Assembly (NCBI RefSeq): GCF_040081925.1
Contig: NZ_JBEBMF010000004.1
Location: forward strand, 541,418-605,417
Source of the DNA: Mesorhizobium_K quangtriensis
Lineage (GTDB): Bacteria; Pseudomonadota; Alphaproteobacteria; Rhizobiales; Rhizobiaceae
Direction: 5' to 3'
DNA: 64,000 bases
The position numbers and the translations under genes were made by a program. The notes under the pieces are model-generated. The model worked only from the letters and a program-made list of their open reading frames with translations. It had not been told where the DNA came from and did not search any database. This document shows, piece after piece, positions 26,315-34,812 of the stretch. How positions within the stretch are numbered: the stretch's first letter is position 1; each line of letters starts with the position of its first letter.

Positions 26315-26587
26315 ATGAGACAGTTCGATTGGAAGGCCCTGATCGAAACCTTTGTCTCCGGAAGGATGGACGGTCCAACCTTCGAAAAGGCGTTCCTTGA
26401 TGCTCGCAGGGCAGAGATCGAAGCCGGGATATCAGAGCGATTTTCAATCGACCTGTTGTTCTACGAAGTCGATGCCTATTGTTCCGACCCAACTATGATG
26501 GGTCCAGACGATATCGATGTGGAGCAGCTGCGTATCGAGGCGCGCAAATGCTTGGCCAGATGGGGTGAACCTTGGCCGGAGATCTGA
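26315..26587 (+). CDS. Colicin-immunity-domain-like protein, 90 residues
   Basis: A short acidic helical protein with FDWKALIETFVSGRMDGPTF, then FYEVDAYCSDP and GPDDIDVEQLRIEARKCL. These match the pattern of bacterial colicin-type immunity domains (VDAYCxDPxxxxxDDID). The family neutralises pore or nuclease colicins, or acts as polymorphic-toxin immunity. No adjacent toxin was seen, so it may be an orphan. Assignment is by motif recall. Confidence 0.55.
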   Translation: MRQFDWKALIETFVSGRMDGPTFEKAFLDARRAEIEAGISERFSIDLLFYEVDAYCSDPTMMGPDDIDVEQLRIEARKCLARWGEPWPEI

Positions 26588-26644
26588 GGTGCACGCGGTC
26601 CCCGACCTTGCCTGCATAGCGAAACTTTGTGCTAGGTCACTGCC

Positions 26645-27691
26645 ATGGTTGAGATACCTGCTGAGGTGCGAGCGTCACGTGTTGAGCTGCAGTGTAACGA
26701 ATCCGTCGCCTCAGCGATTGCTGGGATAGGCAGAACCGAAGACATCCGCTTCTCCCCGAACAACAACTGCTTGGCGATTGCTGGCTTTGCCAAAAACAAA
26801 CTGCTGTGCCTGAAAGTCGAAATCCAAGCTGACGCTCGCGGGCCAAGCGTGTCGGCGCACAGCTTTATGGAAATTACCTCCGACGGCATCGAGGATGCGC
26901 ATGGGCTGGACTTCATTGACGACAAGACCCTCGCGGTAGCAAACCGGAACGCGGATGTAGCTATCGTTCGGCTCCCGGAGCTTTGGAATGAGAATTGCCA
27001 TGGGACGGCCAAGGTCTTGCGGAGGATCAGCGGCCCGAGATGGCGCAGGATATCGTCGCCGGGCTCGTTGGTCGTCACGCATTCGCCCTTCGCGCAATTG
27101 CGATTGCTGGTCTGCAACAACTATGCCCGACGGGTGACCGAGCACATGGTTTCTCCCCTACTAGGCTACATCAGTTGGAAAAATCGACCGCTCTTGCGTG
27201 AAGGTCTCCACATCCCGGACGGGATCGCTGTCAGCCCCGACGGAAGATGGATTGCCGTCAGCAGTCATGGAACAAATGACGTGAAGATTTTTGATGGATC
27301 TACACGACTCGACAAGCGCGCCAAACCCGCAGCCGTTCTGATGAATGCAGGCTATCCGCACGGATTGCGTTTTACCAAGGATGGCCAGTTCATAATTGTC
27401 GCTGATGCAGGCAGACCAACCGTCAACGTCTACAGAGGTCGCGATGGATGGACGGGAGAATACCCCCCTTTGAAGACGATTACGGTGCTAGACGAAGAGA
27501 CCTACTTGCGGGGCCGCAATAACCCGCTGGAGGGCGGGCCCAAAGGTCTGGACATCGATAAATCGGGGAGGGTTCTCGCCATTACGTGTGAGGAGGAGCC
27601 GCTTGCCTTGTTCTCGTTGCAATGTGTGCTAGCCGGCAGCGTGACCAGCCCTGCGACGCCCGCCGTGATCGGGGCAGCCTTACGAGACTAA
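26645..27691 (+). CDS. Beta-propeller protein, 348 residues
   Basis: The repeated blades (EDIRFSPNNNCLAIAGFAKN, DGIAVSPDGRWIAVSSHGTN, HGLRFTKDGQFIIVADAGRP and KGLDIDKSGRVLAITCEEEP) follow the YncE/lactonase-type seven-bladed propeller pattern. No signal peptide is apparent, so it is cytoplasmic. Such propellers are found in sensing or scaffolding roles; its target is unknown. Its 3' end overlaps the convergent toxin gene by 12 bases. Confidence 0.65.
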   Translation: MVEIPAEVRASRVELQCNESVASAIAGIGRTEDIRFSPNNNCLAIAGFAKNKLLCLKVEIQADARGPSVSAHSFMEITSDGIEDAHGLDFIDDKTLAVANRNADVAIVRLPELWNENCHGTAKVLRRISGPRWRRISSPGSLVVTHSPFAQLRLLVCNNYARRVTEHMVSPLLGYISWKNRPLLREGLHIPDGIAVSPDGRWIAVSSHGTNDVKIFDGSTRLDKRAKPAAVLMNAGYPHGLRFTKDGQFIIVADAGRPTVNVYRGRDGWTGEYPPLKTITVLDEETYLRGRNNPLEGGPKGLDIDKSGRVLAITCEEEPLALFSLQCVLAGSVTSPATPAVIGAALRD

Positions 27692-28090
27692 GCAAGCTCT
27701 CACGATATCGGCATGAGCAGCTGAAATATCGTCGCTGATCAACGAGCAATCTTGGATCGCGCGGATCAATGAAGCCTCAAGGTCGCACACCGGCTTAATT
27801 TTCCCATCGAACCTCTTTTGGAGTGCGCGTTTTGAGTCGAGCTCATAAAACTCGTTGAGACAAACCCAAGTTGTGCCCCTGAGGTAACAGGACTGGGGTG
27901 GAAGAAAGAAATTGTGAAACCTGTCAGCCGGCTGACAGCCGAACGTCGTACCGCGACCGTGTTGCTGCGAGGTTGTTTTGACCATCACAGACACCGTGCC
28001 AACCGTGCCAAGGATTACGAAGAGCTTTTCGCCCGTTTCACCGTCGTGAAAGACAAACTCTTCATCAAAGAATACCGACCCCGGGTTCAT
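27680..28090 (-). CDS. Probable toxin partner of the Panacea antitoxin
   Basis: The 136-residue protein lies downstream of the Panacea gene, overlapping it by 26 bases. The pattern of EFVFHDGETGEKLFVILGT, VMVKTTSQQ, RFHNFFLPPQS and LRGTTWVCLNEFYELD is reminiscent of PemK/MazF-type SH3-barrel endoribonucleases. No exact match is claimed. The pairing fits modular toxin-antitoxin operons in which a Panacea antitoxin precedes variable toxins. It may serve element maintenance or phage abortive defence. Confidence 0.6.
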   Translation of the reverse strand: MNPGSVFFDEEFVFHDGETGEKLFVILGTVGTVSVMVKTTSQQHGRGTTFGCQPADRFHNFFLPPQSCYLRGTTWVCLNEFYELDSKRALQKRFDGKIKPVCDLEASLIRAIQDCSLISDDISAAHADIVRACLVS

Positions 28091-28640
28091 TCGGCAGCTT
28101 CTCTAGCAGCTCTTTTCGCTCATTCGCTACGCGCAGTACCGCCTCTCGCTCATCGGCTCTGACTGCGAGATCGTACGGTATCTCCGCCTGTTTTTTGCCC
28201 TCGACTTCGTATATTTGGTGCCAAGGCAAATTCTCTAGGTGTGTTGCCTCGACCATATCGTCGGCCGTCGCGGTATAGTGCTCCTTGGCTAGTCCGTGCA
28301 TCAAACGCATTTCGCGCTTTGAGAAAAGTGAGCCTGAAAAAGCCCTGCTGGGGGCTATTGCAAGCATTTTACCACTCTTCGTTTCCTTCTCTGCGATATG
28401 CACAGCCTGCGCCAAATCTTGAGGGGGGCTTTCGATTTGATCGTGGAGAGTGACTGGTACTGGCCCCATAGGCCAAGCGTGATACCTAAGGCCAGTCACA
28501 CTCCGGCCAGTCTGCTTGAAGTGCTCAAAATCGAGAAAATACAGAAGCTTGTAGAGCTTCGTCTTACCTAGCTTGCGCGTGTTGTGAGCAAAAAAAACGA
28601 TCACATCGATCAGCTTCTCTCGCTCGTGAGTAATGAGCAT
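28065..28640 (-). CDS. Panacea-domain (SocA/DUF4065) antitoxin
   Basis: The 191-residue protein has the DUF4065 signature KLGKTKLYKLLYFLDFEHFK with GLRYHAWPMGPVP directly after, typical of SocA and Panacea antitoxins. From established knowledge, these domains pair with unrelated toxins and neutralise them. ATG 28640 begins a minus-strand operon with the 136-residue downstream gene. The local GC content is lower than in neighbours, a sign of separate acquisition. Confidence 0.85.
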   Translation of the reverse strand: MLITHEREKLIDVIVFFAHNTRKLGKTKLYKLLYFLDFEHFKQTGRSVTGLRYHAWPMGPVPVTLHDQIESPPQDLAQAVHIAEKETKSGKMLAIAPSRAFSGSLFSKREMRLMHGLAKEHYTATADDMVEATHLENLPWHQIYEVEGKKQAEIPYDLAVRADEREAVLRVANERKELLEKLPNEPGVGIL

Positions 28641-28761
28641 GCCGGGCGTCCTTCCCCCAAGAGCCGGTTCGAATCAGTGTAACACAAATCCGTAAAGGCG
28701 GAGTATTGTTCCGATTTCTCGGTAAATGCGGCGCATTCAAGACCAGTTCGTTCGTTCCGCA

Positions 28762-29079
28762 TCAGCGAACAAAGCCCGACAAGAAGGCAGGATACATCGA
28801 GTTCTCGCGCTGCAATTCCCGCGCGATCTCAATGCTGGGCGTGCGTACTGAATCGATGAAGCGGCGGGCGGTGGCCTCGTCCATCCTCTCTACCGTGCCT
28901 GCCTGAAGCTGCCGTTCCAGCACATTGGCATATTCGGCGACGGGCATCCCAACGCTGGTTTCGATCTCGCGATCCAGAGCATCCAATGTCCCAACGATGT
29001 GTTCGATGCTCATGTTGACATAGGCATCGCCTGGAGCATGTTTCTGCTCTAGCCGGGCAAGGCGTGCATTCAAGGTCAT
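28762..29079 (-). CDS. Hypothetical protein, N-terminal paralogue of the next gene
   Basis: A helical protein of 105 residues beginning MTLNARLARLEQKHAPGD. The neighbouring 29076 to 29282 gene begins MTLNARLSRIEQKHRPGD, so the two share a duplicated N-terminus. They overlap by four bases and are probably translated together. Rhizobial prophages often carry such proteins near DUF5681 genes. Function unknown. Confidence 0.6.
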   Translation of the reverse strand: MTLNARLARLEQKHAPGDAYVNMSIEHIVGTLDALDREIETSVGMPVAEYANVLERQLQAGTVERMDEATARRFIDSVRTPSIEIARELQRENSMYPAFLSGFVR

Positions 29080-29282
29080 GGCGATCGCGCCTCCTGTGCA
29101 GCGACAGATGAAAGGACTTTCAGCATGGCCGGGCTGAGAGTATCAGCGGTTGGCGGGCGACCGTCCACGCAGGCGCTCACATGGTCGATGGCGGCATCCA
29201 ACTCCTCGTCGGTGAGTCCCGTTAGGGGATCACCTGGGCGGTGCTTCTGTTCAATGCGTGACAGGCGTGCGTTCAGGGTCAT
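29076..29282 (-). CDS. Hypothetical protein, 68 residues
   Basis: The N-terminus duplicates that of the 28762 gene (13 of the first 18 positions or more identical by eye). The remainder (LTDEELDAAIDHVSACVDG) is acidic and helical. It overlaps neighbours by four bases each way, so it belongs to the operon 29716 to 28762. Possible role in phage packaging context is inferred only from location. Confidence 0.6.
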   Translation of the reverse strand: MTLNARLSRIEQKHRPGDPLTGLTDEELDAAIDHVSACVDGRPPTADTLSPAMLKVLSSVAAQEARSP

Positions 29283-29716
29283 TTGGTTGCCATCCTCTGT
29301 TCAAGGGCTGCGACACGCTGGGAGAGGTCGCTGGTCTCGATCGCCTTGCGCTGGGCGTCGAGAAGGCCGACGATCAAGGCACCTTCATCCGGAGATAGAT
29401 CGCCCTCGGCAACCTGCCTGTTAATGCCGGCAATGGCGTCGGGCAGTTCCTCGGCCGATTTCACGTCGGGAAGGCTAAACTGAAGCCGGGCACCCTTCCG
29501 TGGCGGCCAGACGCGTTCGAGGATGGTCCTGCCGGCCTGGCTGTCACCTTCCTTCGCCTTGTCGATCATCGAGCGAACAATCTCTGTCGCTTCGCCCTCC
29601 GCAAGAGCATCCAGGGCGACGCACACCTTTGAACGCGAGCCTTGCTTGCGGCCGCTCGGGTTGCCCGACTGTCCCGGCTTGAAGCGGGTGTCCTTCTTGT
29701 CGTCTTCCTGAGTCAT
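29279..29716 (-). CDS. DUF5681 domain protein
   Basis: From ATG 29716 this gives 145 residues, with the DUF5681 signature RFKPGQSGNPSGRKQGSRSK near the start. The family is often found near phage packaging genes and could be a small-terminase-like DNA-binding protein; unproven. C-terminal helices (DLSQRVAALEQRMATK) suggest a coiled coil. The frame extends to 29791 without family sequence. Confidence 0.7.
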   Translation of the reverse strand: MTQEDDKKDTRFKPGQSGNPSGRKQGSRSKVCVALDALAEGEATEIVRSMIDKAKEGDSQAGRTILERVWPPRKGARLQFSLPDVKSAEELPDAIAGINRQVAEGDLSPDEGALIVGLLDAQRKAIETSDLSQRVAALEQRMATK

Positions 29717-29747
29717 ATGCCTGCTTCTCGCCTGCCTTGGCAGGGCC

Positions 29748-30050
29748 TCAGTTTGCCTGTCCGGTGGTGATGGTGCTGATTGCCTTCTCACCCGTCGATC
29801 GTTCCAAGGCTTCTACCGCGCGAGAGATGTGCGCCCATGCGTAGAGGGCGAAGATCGAAGCGTTGGAGCCCTTGGGTGTGGCCTGGATCGTCTCGGTAAG
29901 GAGATGACGGGCGACGGATACGAGCGCCAAAGCGTCTAAGGGTGTATCCGCGTCGGCGGTGAGAATGTCCTCGAAGCTGCCGCTGAAGCCCGGCAGATCG
30001 ATATGGTCCAGGATGGAAGGCAACTTCACATGTGCGTCTGCCGCGTTCAT
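29748..30050 (-). CDS. Hypothetical protein, 100 residues
   Basis: A helical acidic protein (SFEDILTADADTPLDALALV, then IFALYAWAHISRAVEALERS). No family is recognised. It lies upstream of the DUF5681 operon in the same direction, and divergent from the membrane-protein gene at 30087. Confidence 0.55.
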   Translation of the reverse strand: MNAADAHVKLPSILDHIDLPGFSGSFEDILTADADTPLDALALVSVARHLLTETIQATPKGSNASIFALYAWAHISRAVEALERSTGEKAISTITTGQAN

Positions 30051-30086
30051 TGCGTTGCCCCATGGTGATGAAGTAGATTCCCAGCC

Positions 30087-30479
30087 ATGACGCGCGATCT
30101 ACAGATGATGCTCTTTGCCGCTGCTGCCACGATTGCCGGCAACATCGTCGCCGCGCTCGTCATCTGGCGTGTGATCGAATGGAAAAAGACGCGAGACTGG
30201 AAGAACCTTCTCGCACCGATCGGGATTGGCGTCTGGGTGGTTGCAGGCGCATATCTTGCAGTCTCTTCAGACAATAACGCCAATCGCATCTTCGCGCTGA
30301 TGATCGCGGCCGGGATTGTTGGTGCACTGTTATCGGCGCGTGCCATCTTTGGGATCGTCCGATACACGAAGGCAGAAGCAGCGCTTGGCGATGACCCCCA
30401 GTACACGGGATCGATTCCAGATCTGCTGGCTTTCGGAGTAGTGCTCGTTCCCGTGCTGGCGGTCGCATTTTTCATCTGA
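30087..30479 (+). CDS. Small multi-pass membrane protein, 130 residues
   Basis: Four hydrophobic helices are evident (LFAAAATIAGNIVAALVIW, APIGIGVWVVAGAYLAV, IFALMIAAGIVGALL and DLLAFGVVLVPVLAVAFFI). It could be a holin-like or superinfection-exclusion protein, but no family match is made. It is the only plus-strand gene here, between two minus-strand blocks, overlapping neither. Confidence 0.55.
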   Translation: MTRDLQMMLFAAAATIAGNIVAALVIWRVIEWKKTRDWKNLLAPIGIGVWVVAGAYLAVSSDNNANRIFALMIAAGIVGALLSARAIFGIVRYTKAEAALGDDPQYTGSIPDLLAFGVVLVPVLAVAFFI

Positions 30480-30486
30480 AACCGGG

Positions 30487-33213
30487 TCATGGACCGCCTA
30501 CCGGGCCGACGGTGATTTCCAGAGGCTGGCGGCGATCCTGGCCGAGAATGCGTGGTGGCGCGGCCGGAGGCATGTCCGCAGGTTGCGCAGACTGACCGGC
30601 TCCAGCGACAATGCCGCCCTTACGCATCACGTCGCGCACCATCTGCCAGTTCTTGGCCGAACGCTGGTTCTTCATTGCCATCGTCTGCATGCGCGTGATG
30701 ATCTGTTGTGCGATCTTGGGATCGGTCGTGGTGAGGATGTTGGCCAGCTCCTTCGCGGTGGCTTCATTGACGACGACGGCACGGCTTAGCGCCTTGCGAA
30801 CGACCGCCATCGCAGCACCACGAATGCCTCCTGTGGCGAGGCTGCTGAGCAGAGCCTCGTCCACGTCCTGTGCATCGGCCGCATCGATGACCTGGCGTGC
30901 GGTACTGCTGTTACCCTTGATGGCGTCCTTGGTGCGGGTCTTTGCTGCTTCGCGCTCCATCGCCTCTTCGAAGGCGCTAAACGACCCCTCATCGGGGAAT
31001 GCTGCCTTGAGAACAGCCCGATGCTTTGGCGAGCCGAAGATGGCCTTCGTGGTGTTGACGCCATCACGGACACGCAGGATGCGATCAGAAAGAGCCTTGG
31101 AAAGGCCTAGCCGAGCAAGCTGCTTGTCGCCCTCTGACATGTCCGCCAGTTTGCGGCGGGCAAGCTCCGGGTCAGCGTCGAGTAGCTTCTTGCCCTGCTC
31201 GACCGAATCCAGCGACTCGGAAGCCGAGGAATACACCCTGCGAGCCGCAGCATAGTCCGGGTTCACGCGGTCGATTTCCTCCAGCATCTCGCGCTTGATG
31301 CCCGACACGATGCGGCCGAGATTGGAGAGCTTCTCCTGACCGTTCGGGAGAATGGTTTTCTCGCCGTCAATAATGTCGTCCAGCGAACGCTTCATTAGAT
31401 CCCACTGGCGGGCATCAGGTGCGCTTTCGATGGTGTAGGAACCGTCATCCGCAATGCGGGCGAAGAACTGCTTGGAGGGAATGCCTTCGGCCTCGCCAAG
31501 GTCGCGCGCCCCTTTCAGCGCATCGCGCATGACCTTCCCACGTCCAAGTAGGCTTTCGAGCTTGCGCGTGAACGGAACCGGTGTTTCCCAAGCCTTCTTG
31601 TACAGTGGGTCGGCGGCGGCCTGCCTCTGTGCGATGATGTCGTCTATCGTGCCAAAATAGCGCTCCGGATCGTCCAACCCTTTCTGGATTGCACCGATGA
31701 TGCGTTCGGGCTGGGCAAGTTGGCGGTCGTGAACGGCGGACTGGATTTTCTGCGCGCCCTGACCCGGAATGTTGGTGGCGTATTTGCCAAGCCGGTGAAC
31801 GTTGTCGCCGGCTACATCCATCAACATCATCGAGTCGTCGCCAGCATCGATGGCCTCCTGCATCTTGAGGCCGGCAGCTTCAGGGGTCACGCCATCGCGG
31901 GACAGCGCACGTTCAGCGAGGCGCATGGCATTGCCTGTCGGGTTGACCACGCTACGCATTGCGTTGCCTATCGGCTTGGTTGTGGCGGCGCGCATGAAAT
32001 TGTAGCCGCCGCGAACCCCAGCCATCGTTGCTGGAATAGCAACCCCGATAAGGGCACCCTTCCAGGCTCCATCAAAGCCGGTGGCCACACGGTTCTCAAA
32101 GTTTCCCTCGCCGCTACCGAAGCCATAAGCGCCACCATACACGCCGCCCATTAGTGCGTTTTGAACACCGCGACCCCACCACGTTGCGGCGGCTCGTGGT
32201 GCGGCGGCGACACCGGTAGCAACACCACCGCCGACCTGACCTGTCGTTCTCGCTACTGCATTCGTTTCGGCGTCGTAACGGTCTTGTGCGCGCTGATAAT
32301 CGAGGTTGCCGCTGTAGTTTCCACGCTCGCCGGTCAAGCCAGTGACGGAATCGGCAGCAGCAGCAATCTCATCTGCAAATCCGAACGACGCGGTATCCGC
32401 AGCACCACGAACAGCGGCATCAAGAGAAGCGTTGTCACGGCGCATGCGATCGACGGGCAGGCCGATGGCTTTGCCTGCGTCGTAGAGCGCGTTCCCCACA
32501 CGCTCCATGGCGCTCAGTTCGGTGCCCTGCAATTCGCCACGACGTGATGCAGGGATAACCCTCCCACCCTTCGGAGCAGGACCGCCGAACCTGTCGGCAT
32601 CGAAGAACTGAGAGGTGTCAGCCTGCTGCGGGGCTTCTGCCGCCTGCGGAGTGGCGGCTCGATACCGCTCCCAAGGCTTTGCAGATGGTGCAGCTTGAGA
32701 AGCTGGAGCGGTTGTCTTGCGATATCGCTCCCAAGGCTTGCCCGAACCGTTTGCCACAGCAGGAAGAGGACGGCGCTCTATGTCGCCGCGCCCCTCGCTG
32801 ATGGCCTTGGCAAATATCGGATCAACTGACTTCGACGTGGTATCCGGTCCCCACATCGCAGCATCACCGCCACCGATATGCAGGCCCCACCGATAGTGGC
32901 CAATACCGGGGAACTTGCCTGCCGCGTTCTTCAGGAACTTGGAATAGATGTCCTTGTGGTCGCCGGGAAGAATGTCCTTACCGTCGAGCGTCAGGACGAT
33001 GTCAGAGGTATGCGCATGTCCCGTATCGTCAACATCATGACGCGTCGAGCCGGTGCGTTTGCCTCCGCTTCCTTTCGGTGATTGTCCTGCTGACACAATC
33101 CGTGCTCCGAGACGCGGATCGGTGGCGCGCAGCACCATGTCGAGATCGGCCAGATAGCTTTCTGCTACCGGCAGGTCTCGTGTCTTTCCTCTCGTGGAGT
33201 TCTCAATTCTCAT
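30487..33213 (-). CDS. Large phage-type protein, 908 residues, probable ejection/virion protein
   Basis: The N-terminal 120 residues (TRHDVDDTGHAHTSDIVLTL, then GIGHYRWGLHIGGG) resemble M15-type or related peptidoglycan-active domains with a His/Asp cluster. The middle contains alanine/glycine-rich amphipathic stretches (around residues 270 to 400). The rest is long helical coiled-coil sequence (DRILRVRDGVNTTKAIFG, RSAKNWQMVRDVMR). This layout is like the internal ejection proteins of podovirus-like phages. It overlaps the upstream 33210 gene by four bases. Confidence 0.6.
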   Translation of the reverse strand: MRIENSTRGKTRDLPVAESYLADLDMVLRATDPRLGARIVSAGQSPKGSGGKRTGSTRHDVDDTGHAHTSDIVLTLDGKDILPGDHKDIYSKFLKNAAGKFPGIGHYRWGLHIGGGDAAMWGPDTTSKSVDPIFAKAISEGRGDIERRPLPAVANGSGKPWERYRKTTAPASQAAPSAKPWERYRAATPQAAEAPQQADTSQFFDADRFGGPAPKGGRVIPASRRGELQGTELSAMERVGNALYDAGKAIGLPVDRMRRDNASLDAAVRGAADTASFGFADEIAAAADSVTGLTGERGNYSGNLDYQRAQDRYDAETNAVARTTGQVGGGVATGVAAAPRAAATWWGRGVQNALMGGVYGGAYGFGSGEGNFENRVATGFDGAWKGALIGVAIPATMAGVRGGYNFMRAATTKPIGNAMRSVVNPTGNAMRLAERALSRDGVTPEAAGLKMQEAIDAGDDSMMLMDVAGDNVHRLGKYATNIPGQGAQKIQSAVHDRQLAQPERIIGAIQKGLDDPERYFGTIDDIIAQRQAAADPLYKKAWETPVPFTRKLESLLGRGKVMRDALKGARDLGEAEGIPSKQFFARIADDGSYTIESAPDARQWDLMKRSLDDIIDGEKTILPNGQEKLSNLGRIVSGIKREMLEEIDRVNPDYAAARRVYSSASESLDSVEQGKKLLDADPELARRKLADMSEGDKQLARLGLSKALSDRILRVRDGVNTTKAIFGSPKHRAVLKAAFPDEGSFSAFEEAMEREAAKTRTKDAIKGNSSTARQVIDAADAQDVDEALLSSLATGGIRGAAMAVVRKALSRAVVVNEATAKELANILTTTDPKIAQQIITRMQTMAMKNQRSAKNWQMVRDVMRKGGIVAGAGQSAQPADMPPAAPPRILGQDRRQPLEITVGPVGGP

Positions 33214-34283
33214 TCGAGCAGCTCCCAGCTTGCTTCGTCGCCGGGATCGCCACCGATGTAGCGAAAGCCATCCTGCTCTGTGCCTATGTCGATGCCGGTG
33301 TTTGTCTCGCTCTGGTTTGCCGGTGCGACGTTCTTCAGTTCCTCGATACGCTTGACTGCCTTTGCTCTGTGCGCCTTTGCCAAATCCAGCAGGCGATCAA
33401 TGGCCTGCTTGCGGACCTTTGGCGGCTTGCTGACATCGCCGATGATATCCATGAAGATGCCGAGTTCCTTGTCAGTCGTGGCACCCTTCAAGGCCTCCGA
33501 CATCGCAGTCGCTGCCTCGCCGGTCATGATAGCCTGATACTCGGAGGTCGCTTCCGATCCATCCTTGTCGGCAACCAAATCTGGTATCATCCAATCAGCC
33601 GTCTTTGCTCCGGCGGCTCCGCGCATACCAGCGCCGAAGCCGGAGAAGGCCTTGTCATTGAGTTCAAGCGCGCGTTCCAACTGCGAGATGCTGGAATCGA
33701 TGCCAGGTAGCGCATCTTCCGCCTGATGGACTGCCTTCAGTTCGGTGGCGGAAAGTCTAGGGGGCTTGTTGGCCTTGTCCTGGGCGACCTTCACGCGGTC
33801 CCGATCAAGATCGAGGCGCTGCCGGTTGATGTCGAGATTGGCGGCGGCGGTCGTGAGTTCCTTGTCGAAGCGTTCGAGCGACAACTGGAACTCGCGATCT
33901 TCACGAGCTTGGCGAATTCGCTCCGTGGCTGAGATGGAAGAATCCACCAGCAGGCGCGCCATTTCGGGCTTCCCGCGATAAGGCTTCGTATCAACGCCGA
34001 GGCCGGACTGGTCCAGAAAATCCAACCCTTCTTCCCACAGTTTCGGGTCTGCCGTCCCGTCGATTTTGCCATTCATTGCGCCGAGGCCGATGGAGCCGAG
34101 CAGGTTCATCAATTGCAATGCTTCTTCGCGGCCCTGCTCACGCTGCTGCGTGGCCATGTTCTGACGCGTGGCGTCCATGTTCAGCGAATTGATCTGCTCT
34201 CGCTGGGCAGCATCCCGACCGCGAATGAAGCTGTTGGCTATGTCGGGCGTCTCGACCCGCAATGCGATGCTGTTATCGACCAC
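33210..34283 (-). CDS. Phage-type coiled-coil protein, 357 residues
   Basis: The protein begins with a short N-terminal segment, then long amphipathic helices (ATRQNMATQQREQGREEALQ, LDINRQRLDLDRDRVKVAQD), then a helical glycine-rich middle and an acidic end (DPGDEASWELLE). The organisation resembles phage internal or tail-needle assembly proteins that pair with large ejection proteins. It overlaps the 908-residue gene by four bases. No capsid or portal gene accompanies the pair. Confidence 0.55.
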   Translation of the reverse strand: MVDNSIALRVETPDIANSFIRGRDAAQREQINSLNMDATRQNMATQQREQGREEALQLMNLLGSIGLGAMNGKIDGTADPKLWEEGLDFLDQSGLGVDTKPYRGKPEMARLLVDSSISATERIRQAREDREFQLSLERFDKELTTAAANLDINRQRLDLDRDRVKVAQDKANKPPRLSATELKAVHQAEDALPGIDSSISQLERALELNDKAFSGFGAGMRGAAGAKTADWMIPDLVADKDGSEATSEYQAIMTGEAATAMSEALKGATTDKELGIFMDIIGDVSKPPKVRKQAIDRLLDLAKAHRAKAVKRIEELKNVAPANQSETNTGIDIGTEQDGFRYIGGDPGDEASWELLE

Positions 34284-34285
34284 TA

Positions 34286-34468
34286 TCAGTTGCTCCTTTG
34301 CATGGCCGAGAGCGCGATAACCTCATCGACAACACGATGGCCAAAGCCGGTGGGAAGGGGCTCGATGCCAGGAAGACGCCCTGCACGCGCATCGGCGATG
34401 ATGCCCCCGATCGGACGGCAGGCCTGCTTGTGACGGCTCCATAGCGCCATGAGTGTCGTCTCGCTCAC
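34286..34468 (-). CDS. Short hypothetical protein, 60 residues
   Basis: A compact basic protein beginning MSETTLMALWSRHKQACRPI. It overlaps the RHH gene end by four bases and lies just upstream of the ejection-like gene, so it is likely part of the same operon. No family. Confidence 0.45.
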   Translation of the reverse strand: MSETTLMALWSRHKQACRPIGGIIADARAGRLPGIEPLPTGFGHRVVDEVIALSAMQRSN

Positions 34469-34620
34469 GCGGCGACCCTCTGGGCTGCTTCCGTCGCCGT
34501 CTCGCGAACGAAGTCGGAAAGTGTCAGGCCACGACGGCGCGCGATCTCGATCAGCTGGCGCTTCTCGTCGCTGCCGACGCGCACCTGGATCAGCTCATTC
34601 ATAGGTTCGGAAAAGCGCAT
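34465..34620 (-). CDS. Ribbon-helix-helix DNA-binding protein, 51 residues
   Basis: The start at 34620 has GGAGA upstream and yields MNELIQVRVGSDEKRQLIEI followed by ARRRGLTLSDFVRETATE, the beta-strand plus two-helix pattern of RHH/Arc-type repressors. It probably acts as a dimer. The 10-bp direct repeats at 34720 to 34746 and the palindrome around 34625 to 34644 are candidate targets. The frame extends to 34680 without RHH features. Confidence 0.7.
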   Translation of the reverse strand: MRFSEPMNELIQVRVGSDEKRQLIEIARRRGLTLSDFVRETATEAAQRVAA

Positions 34621-34719
34621 GTCAGTCTCCAAATCACTGGAGACGAATATAGCGATCAACTGCGGCAGATGTAAGGACAAAAATTAAATAAGATCAATGT
34701 GTTATGGCTTGTTCGTAGG

Positions 34720-34746
34720 TGTCCGCGACTGTCCGCCTGTGTCCGG
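34720..34746. repeat. Three TGTCCG repeats at exact 10-bp spacing
   Basis: TGTCCG occurs at 34720, 34730 and 34740, so all three sit on one helix face between the divergent RHH and RhuM genes. The spacing suits a cooperative repressor such as the adjacent RHH protein. Inferred operator. Confidence 0.6.
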
Positions 34747-34812
34747 CATTATCAGCGCATTTCCCTCAGAGAGTTGCTATAATGTTCTCCAAGCGAGTCG
34801 GGGCGACATCAC

